A stretch of DNA of 30,276 bases, taken from NCBI GenBank assembly GCA_002440975.1, contig DJWN01000049.1, forward strand, positions 1-30,276, read 5' to 3'. The position numbers and the translations under genes were made by a program. Source of the stretch: Bacteroidales bacterium UBA6229. Its GTDB lineage: Bacteria > Bacteroidota > Bacteroidia > Bacteroidales > F082. The notes below the pieces were generated by a model. The model searched no databases, was not told the DNA's origin, and saw only the letters and a program-made list of their open reading frames with translations. Positions 14,800 to 23,044 of this stretch are shown one piece after another. Every line of letters starts with the position of its first letter. The first letter of the stretch is position 1.

Positions 14800-17250
14800 T
14801 TACAGAATGAGAGCTTGCTTAATTTTTTGATCCAACAGTGCTAAATTAAGCACTTCTGTCATTTTCTTAACGAAATGAAATTCAATTCCTTTGATATATT
14901 CTTCAGGAATTTCATTGAAGTCATTTCTGTTTTCCTCCGATAAAATTATATCCGTGATACTACTACGCTTGGCAGCCAGGATTTTTTCCTTGATCCCTCC
15001 TACCGGTAATACTTTGCCACGCAATGTAATCTCGCCTGTCATGGCCAGTTTCGAACGTACGATTCGTTGAGTAAAGGCCGAGGTAAGTGCCGTGAGCATG
15101 GTAATCCCTGCCGAAGGACCGTCTTTTGGTGTTGCACCTTCCGGCACATGAATATGTACGTTCCATTTGTCGAAAACTTCAGGGTCAATATCAAAGTCAG
15201 AAGCGTGAGACTTGATAAACTCATAAGCAATGCTGGCTGATTCTTTCATCACATCACCCAGATTTCCGGTGAGCTTAAGATTGCCTTTTCCTCGACTGAG
15301 GCTCACTTCGATAAACAAAATCTCACCTCCAACAGGCGTCCAGGCCAAGCCCGTAGCAACGCCAGGCACATCGTGCTGCATCACTTTCTCGCGCTGAAAA
15401 CGACCAATACCAAGCACTTTTTCAAGGTCTTCCTTGCTTACCTTAACATTGTATGCCTCGTCCATAGCGATGAATTTGGCTTTGTTGCGTATGATTCGAG
15501 CCAGTTGTCGTTCTAATGTCCTTACGCCGGCTTCACGGGTATAATGCTCAATGATATCCTCAGTTATTTTTTTTGAGAATGAAATCTGTTTTGATTTCAA
15601 GCCATGTTCCTTCATCTGCTTGGGGATCAGATGTTTTTTGGCTATTTCAATTTTTTCCTCAATCAGATAACCACTCAAATCGATCACTTCCATGCGATCG
15701 CGCAAAGCGGGATGCACGCTGCTCAGGGTATTGGCGGTGGCGATAAACATCACCCTGGAGAGGTCGTATTCCAGTTCTAAAAAATTATCGTAAAAGCTGG
15801 TGTTTTGCTCCGGATCTAGCACTTCGAGCAAAGCAGCCTGTGGATCACCATTTATAGTGTTTCCGCTAACCTTATCTATCTCGTCCAGGACGTAAACAGG
15901 GTTTGAGGATTTTGCTTTCCTCAGGTTTTGGATAATACGTCCCGGCATAGCTCCGATATAGGTCTTGCGGTGTCCGCGAAGTTCCGCTTCATCGCGCAGG
16001 CCACCCAGCGACATGCGGATATATTTCCGGTTAAGTGCAGAAGCTATTGATTTGCCCAGGGATGTTTTCCCCACTCCGGGAGGCCCTACCAGACAAAGAA
16101 TCGGAGATTTCATATCCTGTTTAATCTTTAATATCGCAAGATATTCAATGATTCTTTCCTTCACCTTGTCAAGGCCAAAATGATCGTTGTCGAGCACTTT
16201 TTGTGCATTCTTCAGATCCAGGTTATCCGTGGTATATTCATTCCAGGGCAGTTCGACCAGATAATCGAGGTAATTATGCTGAATGCCGTACTCCGCAGCT
16301 TGCGGATTCATGCGCTGCAATTTTGTCAGCTCCCGTTCAAATACATCCTTTACCTGTTTTGACCATTTCTTCTTTTCAGCTTTTGCTTTTAACTCGCGAA
16401 TATCCAACTCATTTGGCGATCCACCCAATTCTTCCTGTATGGTCTTGAGTTGCTGATTCAAAAAATAATCACGTTGCTGTTTATCAAGGTCTATCTTTAC
16501 CTTGTTCTGTATTTGATTCTTCAGGTCGAGCAGTTGAAGTTCCTTCGTTAAGGCAGCTAAAACAGTATTCGCCCGTTCGACCATATTCTTAACCTCAAGT
16601 AATTTTTGCTTTTCTACTACATCAATATTGAGGTTGCTCGAAACAAAATTTATCAAAAAAACAGGCGATTCGATATTTTTGATGGCAAAAGAAGCCTCGG
16701 AAGGAATATGCGGGGATTTTTGAATTATTTGCAACGACAAATCCTTTAGCGACTGAATGAGTGCCTGAAACTGACGATCTTTTGGCAATTCGATCACTTC
16801 TTCAAATGCACCTGTTCGTGCTTTAAAATAAGGTGTTTCCTGAACCATTTCAAGCAAACGAAAACGCTTCATTCCCTGAATGATAACGGTTGTATTTCCA
16901 TCGGGCATTTGTAGTGTTTTCAGGATTCGTGCCACCGTACCCACGGTATTCAGATCAGTAAATGAGGGATCTTCGATGCCGGGATTCTTTTGCGACACCA
17001 CACCGATAATACGCTCATTGCGGTAAGCTTCCTTCACTAATCTTATTGATTTATCCCGGCCCACTGTGATAGGAATCACCACGCCTGGAAACAAAACCGC
17101 ATTACGCAGAGGCAGGATAGCCAGCTCCTCGGGCAGCTCTTCAGCATTCATCTGTTTTTCATCTTCGGGCGAGAGCAGGGGAATAAATTCTGCATCAGAC
17201 TCAAGTAAATCAGTTAATTGAAAGCTTGTTTTATTGAATAATTTTTCCAT
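14800..17250 (-). CDS. lon: ATP-dependent protease Lon
   Basis: An 816-residue Lon protease that degrades misfolded and some regulatory proteins. The N-terminal substrate domain begins around LAILPLRNAVLFPGVVIPI and continues to about residue 300 with a long coiled coil. The AAA+ module has Walker A GPPGVGKTS, Walker B VYVLDEIDK, and an arginine-rich SLGGLRDEAELRGHRKTYIG segment. The C-terminal protease has the Ser-Lys dyad: Ser713 in PKDGPSAG and Lys754 in VGGIKEK. Length is normal (about 780-820). An intrinsic terminator for the gene upstream lies 37-75 bp before it. I found no clear TAnnTTTG box in the remaining leader. Confidence 0.98.
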   Translation of the reverse strand: MEKLFNKTSFQLTDLLESDAEFIPLLSPEDEKQMNAEELPEELAILPLRNAVLFPGVVIPITVGRDKSIRLVKEAYRNERIIGVVSQKNPGIEDPSFTDLNTVGTVARILKTLQMPDGNTTVIIQGMKRFRLLEMVQETPYFKARTGAFEEVIELPKDRQFQALIQSLKDLSLQIIQKSPHIPSEASFAIKNIESPVFLINFVSSNLNIDVVEKQKLLEVKNMVERANTVLAALTKELQLLDLKNQIQNKVKIDLDKQQRDYFLNQQLKTIQEELGGSPNELDIRELKAKAEKKKWSKQVKDVFERELTKLQRMNPQAAEYGIQHNYLDYLVELPWNEYTTDNLDLKNAQKVLDNDHFGLDKVKERIIEYLAILKIKQDMKSPILCLVGPPGVGKTSLGKSIASALNRKYIRMSLGGLRDEAELRGHRKTYIGAMPGRIIQNLRKAKSSNPVYVLDEIDKVSGNTINGDPQAALLEVLDPEQNTSFYDNFLELEYDLSRVMFIATANTLSSVHPALRDRMEVIDLSGYLIEEKIEIAKKHLIPKQMKEHGLKSKQISFSKKITEDIIEHYTREAGVRTLERQLARIIRNKAKFIAMDEAYNVKVSKEDLEKVLGIGRFQREKVMQHDVPGVATGLAWTPVGGEILFIEVSLSRGKGNLKLTGNLGDVMKESASIAYEFIKSHASDFDIDPEVFDKWNVHIHVPEGATPKDGPSAGITMLTALTSAFTQRIVRSKLAMTGEITLRGKVLPVGGIKEKILAAKRSSITDIILSEENRNDFNEIPEEYIKGIEFHFVKKMTEVLNLALLDQKIKQALIL

Positions 17251-17286
17251 ATTTGATTTTCAGACATTTTGGCACTTTGTACAGCA

Positions 17287-17325
17287 TAAAAAGCGTTTTT
17301 GCATCATTCTGTTAGCAAAAACGCT
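17287..17325 (-). terminator. Intrinsic terminator after the alternative glmU gene, upstream of lon
   Basis: AGCGTTTTTGC (17292-17302) and GCAAAAACGCT (17315-17325) are perfect 11-bp inverted arms around a 12-nt loop. On the minus strand the hairpin is followed by TTTTTAT, as expected for termination of transcripts coming from the gene at 17424. It separates that gene from lon. Confidence 0.7.
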
Positions 17326-17423
17326 CATCAATAAATTTGTTAACGATCTGTAACAGAGGTCACCATAATCATATTGATGCTTTATTTTCCTCATTACAGG
17401 TCAAGAAATATGCCAGTGATTAA

Positions 17424-18611
17424 TCAGGCTCTGCGGTTTTTGTGAGTGAGGCTGTAGATCTCTTTCAAAATGGAAGATTCTATCCTATCAAACGCTTTTC
17501 CCCTTCGGGCATATACTACCTCCGCGATTTTTACGGCCTTTTTCAGATCAAAATCGGCATACCCATGTGTGCCTCCCCACGAAAAAGATGGAACAAAATT
17601 CCGCTGGTATCCGGCTCCATAAATATTTGCATTTACCCCGACAACAGTTCCTGTATTAAACATGGTATTAATTCCGGATTTGGAATGATCGCCCATTATC
17701 AATCCACAAAACTGAAGTCCGGTAGCAACAAAAGCATCTTCGGCATAGGACCACAGCTTCACTTCTTCGTAGGTATTTTTTAGGTTAGAGGTATTGGTAT
17801 CTGCTCCCAAATTACACCATTCGCCCAACACCGAATGACCCAGAAAACCATCATGTGCTTTATTTGAAAAGCCCAAAATAACTGAGTTATTAACCTCTCC
17901 CCCAACTTTTGAATAAGGGCCTATGGTAGTAGCTCCGTATATTTTCGCATCCATTTTGAGCACGGCATGGTCGCACAAGGCAAACGGACCTCTTACCTTG
18001 CTGCCTTCCATTATTTCGGCATTTCTGCCAATATAAACAGGTCCTGTGGAAGCATTGATAATAGCAAATTCAACAACCGCACCTTCTTCTATGAAGATAT
18101 TCTCGGGACTAACAACACGATTGGTCGCACTGAGTTTTTGCGACTTCCTGCCTTTGGTGAGCAGAGCAAAATCTTCCCGAATGGCACGATCGTTATAATG
18201 AAATAAATCCCAGGTATTTTCAACCTTTATAAAATCAATCTCCGTGCTGATCGTTGCAATATCATCACTTGTTTCGCTGCCAAAGCTATCCAGTGAATCA
18301 GCTTTGAGGCACATGGCAATCACGCTGTCGCCCTTTACCAGGGTTTCACCTGATTTGAGTTTTATTACCTGCTCAACCAACTCAGCTGTTGGGCAAACAG
18401 CCCCATTGATCAGTATATTGGATTCAGCTTTAACCAAAGGGAATTTCTCTGCCAAATAGGGTTCGGTCAAGGAGGAGGTTTTCTCCTTAAGCATAAGCTC
18501 CCACTTTTCACGAATCGTTAATATCCCGATACGAAGGTCAGCCACAGGACGTGTGAAGGTTAAGGGAAGCAGATTATTTCTGAATGTACTGTCGAAAAGG
18601 ATATAATTCAT
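17424..18611 (-). CDS. Alternative GlmU family protein (sugar nucleotidyltransferase / left-handed beta-helix)
   Basis: A 395-residue protein of the Bacteroidota 'alternative bacterial GlmU' family. The N-terminal part starts MNYILFDSTFRNNLLPLTFT, followed by RPVADLRIGILTIREKWE. This replaces the canonical glycine-rich pyrophosphorylase loop with a degenerate one. From about residue 165 the protein has hexapeptide repeats of a left-handed beta-helix (INASTGPVYIGRNAEIMEGS, then KVRGPFALCDHAVLKMDAKI, TTIGPYSKVGGEV). It probably makes or modifies UDP-linked N-acetylhexosamines for cell wall or surface glycans, by analogy with GlmU. The exact reaction is unproven. A -7 box is at 18641-18648. Confidence 0.85.
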   Translation of the reverse strand: MNYILFDSTFRNNLLPLTFTRPVADLRIGILTIREKWELMLKEKTSSLTEPYLAEKFPLVKAESNILINGAVCPTAELVEQVIKLKSGETLVKGDSVIAMCLKADSLDSFGSETSDDIATISTEIDFIKVENTWDLFHYNDRAIREDFALLTKGRKSQKLSATNRVVSPENIFIEEGAVVEFAIINASTGPVYIGRNAEIMEGSKVRGPFALCDHAVLKMDAKIYGATTIGPYSKVGGEVNNSVILGFSNKAHDGFLGHSVLGEWCNLGADTNTSNLKNTYEEVKLWSYAEDAFVATGLQFCGLIMGDHSKSGINTMFNTGTVVGVNANIYGAGYQRNFVPSFSWGGTHGYADFDLKKAVKIAEVVYARRGKAFDRIESSILKEIYSLTHKNRRA

Positions 18612-18640
18612 GGTCGGTAATCGTATTTAAGGTTACTGAA

Positions 18641-18648
18641 CAAATATA
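18641..18648 (-). promoter_or_regulatory. -7 box for the alternative glmU gene
   Basis: TATATTTG on the minus strand matches TAnnTTTG, 29 nt before the ATG. No clear -33 TTG is present at the right spacing. Confidence 0.45.
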
Positions 18649-18696
18649 CTTACTTTAAAGCTATTTAAAGCCTACTGCCAAAAATATTTTCAATTA

Positions 18697-18729
18697 CAAA
18701 AAAAAGCCCTCACCTGATCAGGAAAGGGC
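18697..18729 (-). terminator. Intrinsic terminator after rpmE2
   Basis: On the minus strand, GCCCT and AGGGC arms (18706-18729) enclose a CCTGATCAGG palindrome and are followed by eight T. This lies 20 nt after the L31 stop codon and is the clearest Rho-independent terminator in the window. Confidence 0.85.
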
Positions 18730-18749
18730 ATCAAATACTATATCTGAGC

Positions 18750-19016
18750 CTATTTGGCTTTTTGATCATAATGCTTTTTGTACCTGTTTTTAAACTTATC
18801 AACACGTCCGGCTGAGTCAACGAGCTTCATCTTACCTGTGTAAAAAGGGTGTGATGTATGTGAAATCTCAAGTTTAACAAGCGGGTATTCATTTCCGTCG
18901 TCCCATACAATGGTATCTTTGGAGTTAATCGTCGAACGCGAGATAAAACTATAATCATTCGACATGTCTTTAAAAACAACTAAGCGGTAATTCTTTGGGT
19001 GAATGTCTTTTTTCAT
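18750..19016 (-). CDS. rpmE2: 50S ribosomal protein L31 type B
   Basis: An 88-residue L31 of type B. It begins MKKDIHPKNYRLVVFKDMS and contains WDDGNEYPLVKLEISHTSHP and FYTGKMKLVDSAGRVDKFKN, the standard conserved blocks. It lacks the four zinc-binding cysteines of type A, so it is the zinc-independent form that many bacteria induce under zinc limitation. In Bacteroidota type B is often the only copy. It is monocistronic, with its own promoter (19048-19080) and terminator (18697-18729). Confidence 0.97.
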   Translation of the reverse strand: MKKDIHPKNYRLVVFKDMSNDYSFISRSTINSKDTIVWDDGNEYPLVKLEISHTSHPFYTGKMKLVDSAGRVDKFKNRYKKHYDQKAK

Positions 19017-19047
19017 CGCTACAATTTGGCTTATAATTTAAGGGCTG

Positions 19048-19080
19048 CAAAATTACAGTCTTTAAATGAATTATCCCAAA
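19048..19080 (-). promoter_or_regulatory. Promoter of rpmE2 (Bacteroidota -33/-7 type)
   Basis: TAATTTTG (19048-19055, minus strand) fits TAnnTTTG, and TTTG (19077-19080) lies 21 nt upstream. Together with the start at 19016 it predicts a leader of about 25 nt. No Zur-like palindrome was recognised. Confidence 0.65.
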
Positions 19081-19132
19081 CTTTTTTCATTTTTTTTCTT
19101 TCCATCGTTTTAACTTCCAAAAACCCGCCCTT

Positions 19133-20188
19133 TTATCCATTCAAGCGAAGCAAGAAAGCAATGGTATCGATCCCGTCAGCATAGTCTGTCAAAGCCGGAA
19201 ACTGCGCTTTTCCGAAAGGATAAGAATTAGAATACCAGGCTTTATCAGAGACTGTACATTGAATTTTATTTTTATTCAATGCAATCACTTCATTCAAAAT
19301 GCCTTCATCTTCGTATTGCTGATAGTGTAAAACTGCCACAGGGCTTCCAAAATATTCGGCAGCTCTTAATAACACAAAGCCGCTATCATAATGTTGAACC
19401 CCATTTATCAAAAAGATGGATTTGTAGTATTCATAATTATTAAAGTATTTGACATGATCTGCAACTGTTGAGTACGCTTCAAATGATTGGAGGAGCTTTT
19501 CGAAATTATAATCTTTTGGAACAAATAACGTGGAAACATTCCGGCAACCCAATCCAAAATAGGAAAAAATATCCAGCCCCAGTTGGTGAAGGGCTTCATC
19601 GGATTCATTACCATTCAGAATTGCAACACCATGCCTGTTTCGACGGATAACATGGGGGTATTTCCCGAAATAGTAATCGAAATACCGGCCGCTGTTGTCG
19701 CTTCCGGTAGCAATCACAGCATCAAAATTGCTGATTCGGTGATCTGTAAAACTGATTAAGGATTCAAACCTTGGCTCAATTTCAATAAGCATATTGGCAA
19801 TGGCAGGCAACAGGAATCGATCCTGATGCGATAATTTCCCTAAAAAGCTGTGACCGCACAACAAAACGTGAATAAAATCCTGAAATCCTACGAGCGGAAC
19901 ATTACCAGCCATAATCACAGCCAGGGTTTTTGCCTGATTAATTGTTACCGGGATCGCATATTGCTTTGCTATTTTTGTTAGTTCATCAGGCTTGAGCATT
20001 GCAACAATACTCCGGAGCATGAGACGAATATTATCTTCCGTAAACCAGGGGTTTGCTCTCATGGCCTGTTGCATCACTTCTTCCGTAAAAACGGCAGCAT
20101 ATTGTTGCTTGTAATAGCCTTCCAATAAGTTATTTAGCTGCTGCCCGAGTTGCGACAAAGCATTGATACGCTGGTCTAAATGAAACAT
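19133..20188 (-). CDS. LuxC-type acyl-CoA reductase family protein
   Basis: A 351-residue protein of the LuxC acyl-CoA reductase family, related to aldehyde dehydrogenases. Visible are VIMAGNVPLVGFQDFIHVLL (91-110, a Rossmann-type loop), TGSDNSGRYFDYYFGKYP (161-178) and SYFGLGCRNVSTLFVP (209-224). The last contains Cys215 at the position of the acyl-thioester cysteine. LuxC homologues reduce fatty acyl groups to aldehydes with NADPH; no luciferase, LuxD or LuxE gene is present here. The gene is divergent from serC. I recall this divergent pairing from other Bacteroidota genomes, where a small 4Fe-4S ferredoxin gene often follows; none follows here. The real substrate is unknown. Confidence 0.83.
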   Translation of the reverse strand: MFHLDQRINALSQLGQQLNNLLEGYYKQQYAAVFTEEVMQQAMRANPWFTEDNIRLMLRSIVAMLKPDELTKIAKQYAIPVTINQAKTLAVIMAGNVPLVGFQDFIHVLLCGHSFLGKLSHQDRFLLPAIANMLIEIEPRFESLISFTDHRISNFDAVIATGSDNSGRYFDYYFGKYPHVIRRNRHGVAILNGNESDEALHQLGLDIFSYFGLGCRNVSTLFVPKDYNFEKLLQSFEAYSTVADHVKYFNNYEYYKSIFLINGVQHYDSGFVLLRAAEYFGSPVAVLHYQQYEDEGILNEVIALNKNKIQCTVSDKAWYSNSYPFGKAQFPALTDYADGIDTIAFLLRLNG

Positions 20189-20266
20189 GAATTTTCTCAG
20201 ATTTAAAACGTTTGCGAAGTTACAGAAATAGTTTGGTTAATTATTTCACAATACATACAAAACTAC

Positions 20267-20274
20267 TATCTTTG
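20267..20274 (+). promoter_or_regulatory. -7 box for the serC transcript, predicts a ~165-nt leader
   Basis: TATCTTTG matches TAnnTTTG. The serC ATG is 173 nt further on, so the mRNA would have a long 5' UTR. The leader contains a GCTAT...ATAGC stem around 20308-20332 and short GAC/GTC repeats, but I recognise no known riboswitch. No good -33 TTG is at the standard spacing. Confidence 0.4.
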
Positions 20275-20446
20275 CTCCCGAACTGATGAAAGATTTATTT
20301 TTTTAGCTATGATGTTTGTAAAAGGATAGCCGACGTTTTTTTGTCAAGCAAGACGAATAGCAAAGACAATACAGGAAGGGGAATTTTAAAATTATTTTTA
20401 AGCTGGAATGACTCTATTTAACATAATTTTTTAAACTCATTTAATT

Positions 20447-21517
20447 ATGAAAAAGCATAATTTTTACGCAGGCCCATCTATCCTGCCACAGTACACCATC
20501 GAAAACACGGCCAATGCCTTGCACGATTTTGCGGGTATGGGACTTTCGCTAATGGAAATTTCGCATCGGAGCAAACAATTTATCGCAGTAGTTGAAGAGG
20601 CACAGGCACTTTTCAAAGAGTTGTTAAACATCCCCGAGGGCTACACAGTAATTTTCCTGGGAGGCGGTGCCAGCACACAGTTCTGCATGGTTCCTTACAA
20701 TCTGCTCGGAAAGAAAGCTGCCTACCTAAACACAGGTGCCTGGGCAAAAAAGGCAATAAAAGAAGCCAAAATCTTTGGTGAAGTAGCTGTAGTTGCCACT
20801 TCCGAAGATAAAAATTTCAATTATATCCCCAAAGGTTACACCATCCCTAAGGATGCAGATTATTTCCACATCACCACAAATAATACCATCTTCGGAACAG
20901 AAATTCTGCACGACATTGATTCGCCTGTTCCCCTGGTTGCTGATATGTCGTCTGATATTTTCAGCCGGCCGGTTGATGTGTCAAAATATGCCATCATCTA
21001 TGGTGGAGCGCAGAAAAACCTTGCACCTGCCGGTGTGACCTTTGCCATCGTAAAACACGATGTGCTTGGCAAAGTTGATCGTGCCATCCCAACCATGCTG
21101 AAATATCAAACCCATATTGATAAGGAATCCATGTTCAACACACCTCCTGTAGTACCTATTTTTGCTGCTTTGCAGACGCTTAAATGGCTTAAGGAAAAAG
21201 GTGGTGTTGCCGAAATGGAAAAGATAAACATCAAAAAGTCCGGGATGCTTTATGCCGAAATTGATCGCAACAAATTGTTCAAAGCTACAGTTCCGGATCC
21301 TGCTGACCGTTCGCGTATGAATGTCTGCTTTGTGATGAACGAAGGTTATGAAGCACACGAAAAAGCCTTTAACGAATTTGCTACAGAACGTGGCATGATC
21401 GGCATTAAAGGACATCGGGATGTGGGTGGTTTCCGTGCATCCCTGTATAACGCACTTCCGCTCGAAAGTGTTGAAGCCTTGGTAAAAGTGATGCAGGATT
21501 TTGAAAAGACCATTTAA
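20447..21517 (+). CDS. serC: Phosphoserine aminotransferase
   Basis: A 356-residue class V aminotransferase that converts 3-phosphohydroxypyruvate and glutamate to 3-phosphoserine in serine synthesis, and also serves pyridoxal phosphate synthesis in some bacteria. Marks are KKHNFYAGPSILP, GMGLSLMEISHRSK, FLGGGASTQFCMVPYN and the PLP lysine Lys190 in YGGAQKNLAPAG, followed by FNTPPVVPIF and GHRDVGGFRASLYNAL. Length is normal (about 360). It is followed by a hairpin terminator and then serA, so the two genes of the pathway are adjacent but possibly expressed at different levels. Confidence 0.97.
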   Translation: MKKHNFYAGPSILPQYTIENTANALHDFAGMGLSLMEISHRSKQFIAVVEEAQALFKELLNIPEGYTVIFLGGGASTQFCMVPYNLLGKKAAYLNTGAWAKKAIKEAKIFGEVAVVATSEDKNFNYIPKGYTIPKDADYFHITTNNTIFGTEILHDIDSPVPLVADMSSDIFSRPVDVSKYAIIYGGAQKNLAPAGVTFAIVKHDVLGKVDRAIPTMLKYQTHIDKESMFNTPPVVPIFAALQTLKWLKEKGGVAEMEKINIKKSGMLYAEIDRNKLFKATVPDPADRSRMNVCFVMNEGYEAHEKAFNEFATERGMIGIKGHRDVGGFRASLYNALPLESVEALVKVMQDFEKTI

Positions 21518-21536
21518 CTGCTGAATTTTAGTCCAG

Positions 21537-21571
21537 ACCGGTTAGTTAACTCGATTAACTGACCGGTTTTT
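21537..21571 (+). terminator. Intrinsic terminator or attenuator between serC and serA
   Basis: ACCGGTTAGTTAA (21537-21549) pairs with TTAACTGACCGGT (21555-21567) through 13 base pairs, one of them G-U, around a 5-nt loop, and is followed by TTTT. It sits between two genes of one pathway, so partial read-through is likely. Confidence 0.75.
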
Positions 21572-21603
21572 AAAGATTTATTAAACATCAAAAAATTACG
21601 GGT

Positions 21604-22524
21604 ATGAAAAAAGTATTGGTAGCAACCGAAAAACCCTTTGCAAAAATTGCAGCCGACCACATTAAGGCCATATTTGACAAGGCTGGATATACCTGTGTTT
21701 TTCTGGAGAAATACACAGATCATCAGCAATTTGTTGAGGCTTCCAAAGATGTGGATGCCATAATTATCAGGAGTGATAAAGCCAATCAGGCTGTAATTGA
21801 AAATGCACAACAATTAAAGATCATTGTACGTGCCGGAGCAGGATACGACAATGTTGACCTGGCAGCAGCCACTGCCAAGGATGTGGTAGTGATGAATACT
21901 CCCGGACAGAACAGCAATGCAGTGGCAGAATTGGCTTTTGGGATGATGGTTTATCAGGCCCGAAATCAGTTTAACGGGAGCTCGGGAACTGAACTTAAAG
22001 GCAAAACGATAGGCATTCATGCCTATGGTAATGTTGGCAAAAATGTGGCGCGTATTGCCAAAGGCTTCGGAATGAATGTGAAAGCCTTTGATCCTTTTGT
22101 GAAGGCAGAGGTCATACAAAAAGATGGTGTGGAAGTGGTCGATAGTATTGATGCACTCTACAGCAGTTGCGATTATATTTCGTTACATATTCCTGCCAAC
22201 GACAAAACCAAGAAATCAATTAACTACGATTTACTCTCAAAAATGCCTGCTACCTCCATGCTCGTCAACACTGCCCGTAAAGAAGTGATAGACGAAGAAG
22301 GCCTCAAGCAGATCCTTGCCGAACGTAAAGGTTTTAGCTATGTTTCGGATATTGCACCTGATATGGTCACTGAACTTAAAGAGAGCTTTGGGGCACAATG
22401 CTTCTTCACGCCCAAAAAGATGGGAGCACAAACTGCCGAAGCCAATATCAATGCAGGCATAGCTGCTGCAGAGCAGATCATTGCATACCTCGAAAAAGGA
22501 GATACGACTTTCAAAGTAAATTAA
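21604..22524 (+). CDS. serA: D-3-phosphoglycerate dehydrogenase, short type IIIK form
   Basis: A 306-residue NAD-dependent D-2-hydroxyacid dehydrogenase. It oxidises 3-phosphoglycerate to 3-phosphohydroxypyruvate, the first step of serine synthesis, as the neighbouring serC supports. Visible are IVRAGAGYDNVDLAAA, the NAD-binding IHAYGNVGKNVARIAKGFG, and the catalytic arginine in LVNTARKEVIDEEG. Where most family members have the catalytic histidine (TPHxGAxT), this protein has FTPKKMGAQTAEA with lysine, as in the type IIIK enzymes described from Entamoeba and Bacteroides. There is no C-terminal ACT regulatory domain, so serine feedback by that route is not expected. An intrinsic terminator follows. 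Confidence 0.94.
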   Translation: MKKVLVATEKPFAKIAADHIKAIFDKAGYTCVFLEKYTDHQQFVEASKDVDAIIIRSDKANQAVIENAQQLKIIVRAGAGYDNVDLAAATAKDVVVMNTPGQNSNAVAELAFGMMVYQARNQFNGSSGTELKGKTIGIHAYGNVGKNVARIAKGFGMNVKAFDPFVKAEVIQKDGVEVVDSIDALYSSCDYISLHIPANDKTKKSINYDLLSKMPATSMLVNTARKEVIDEEGLKQILAERKGFSYVSDIAPDMVTELKESFGAQCFFTPKKMGAQTAEANINAGIAAAEQIIAYLEKGDTTFKVN

Positions 22525-22535
22525 ATCAGGACAAG

Positions 22536-22563
22536 AAGCCGGGCAAAACATTGTCCGGCTTTT
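22536..22563 (+). terminator. Intrinsic terminator after serA
   Basis: AAGCCGGGCAA (22536-22546) pairs with TTGTCCGGCTT (22551-22561), with one G-U pair and an AACA loop, followed by a short T run. It lies 11 nt after the serA stop and separates serA from the four-helix-bundle gene. Confidence 0.75.
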
Positions 22564-22587
22564 AAAAAAAAGTGAATTATTCGGATT

Positions 22588-23022
22588 ATGAATCACCAAA
22601 ACCAGACAACCCCCGCATTTTTTCGGTTTGAGGATCTTCGTATTTACCATAAAGCACTGGACTATATCCTTTGGGTAAAAGATCATCTGGCCGGCCACGA
22701 AGCCTTCGATTCCTCCGGAATAGCAAACGCATTCAACGAAACTGCCCGCCATATTGCTTTAAATATAGCTGAAGGCTCGGCACGCAACAAGGCTCAATTC
22801 ATTTATCACCTCAAGATTTCGAAAAGTGCCATCCGCACCTGTGTGGTATATGGAACACTTGCACTTAGAGAAAATATGATAGATGAACAGGCCGAATTTG
22901 AATCAAGAAATCAGCTGATGGAAATGACCAAGATGCTTGGTGCACTGATCACTTCTTTGCAAAAAAATCAATCGCAAAGTGATGAAAATGAAGACGATTC
23001 GTATCCGCAAAAAAATTGGTAA
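22588..23022 (+). CDS. Four-helix-bundle protein (23S rRNA intervening-sequence family)
   Basis: A 144-residue protein matching the S23/four-helix-bundle family first seen as an ORF in intervening sequences of 23S rRNA genes. Marks are RFEDLRIYHKALDYI near the N-terminus, NAFNETARHIALNIAEGSAR, and FIYHLKISKSAIRTCV; the C-terminal 25 residues are polar and probably disordered. The function of the family is unknown; solved members form pentamers of four-helix bundles with conserved surface clefts. Here it is a free-standing gene between serA and the DUF1015 gene, 22 nt before the latter. No 23S rRNA is near. Confidence 0.87.
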   Translation: MNHQNQTTPAFFRFEDLRIYHKALDYILWVKDHLAGHEAFDSSGIANAFNETARHIALNIAEGSARNKAQFIYHLKISKSAIRTCVVYGTLALRENMIDEQAEFESRNQLMEMTKMLGALITSLQKNQSQSDENEDDSYPQKNW

Positions 23023-23044
23023 CCTTTAAACTTAATCACATACT

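Noticed and set aside
17292..17325. Heat-shock operator in front of lon
   Set aside because: The 11-bp inverted repeat with a 12-nt loop is followed by a T run on the minus strand and lies right after the preceding gene, which fits a terminator; it also differs from the CIRCE sequence.
19133..20188. Bioluminescence (lux) locus
   Set aside because: Only the LuxC-type reductase is present; no luciferase, transferase or synthetase genes flank it.
21514..22752. Long antisense open frames opposite serC, serA and DUF1015
   Set aside because: They mirror real genes, lack family signatures and are cysteine-, phenylalanine- and histidine-rich, typical of shadows of the opposite strand.
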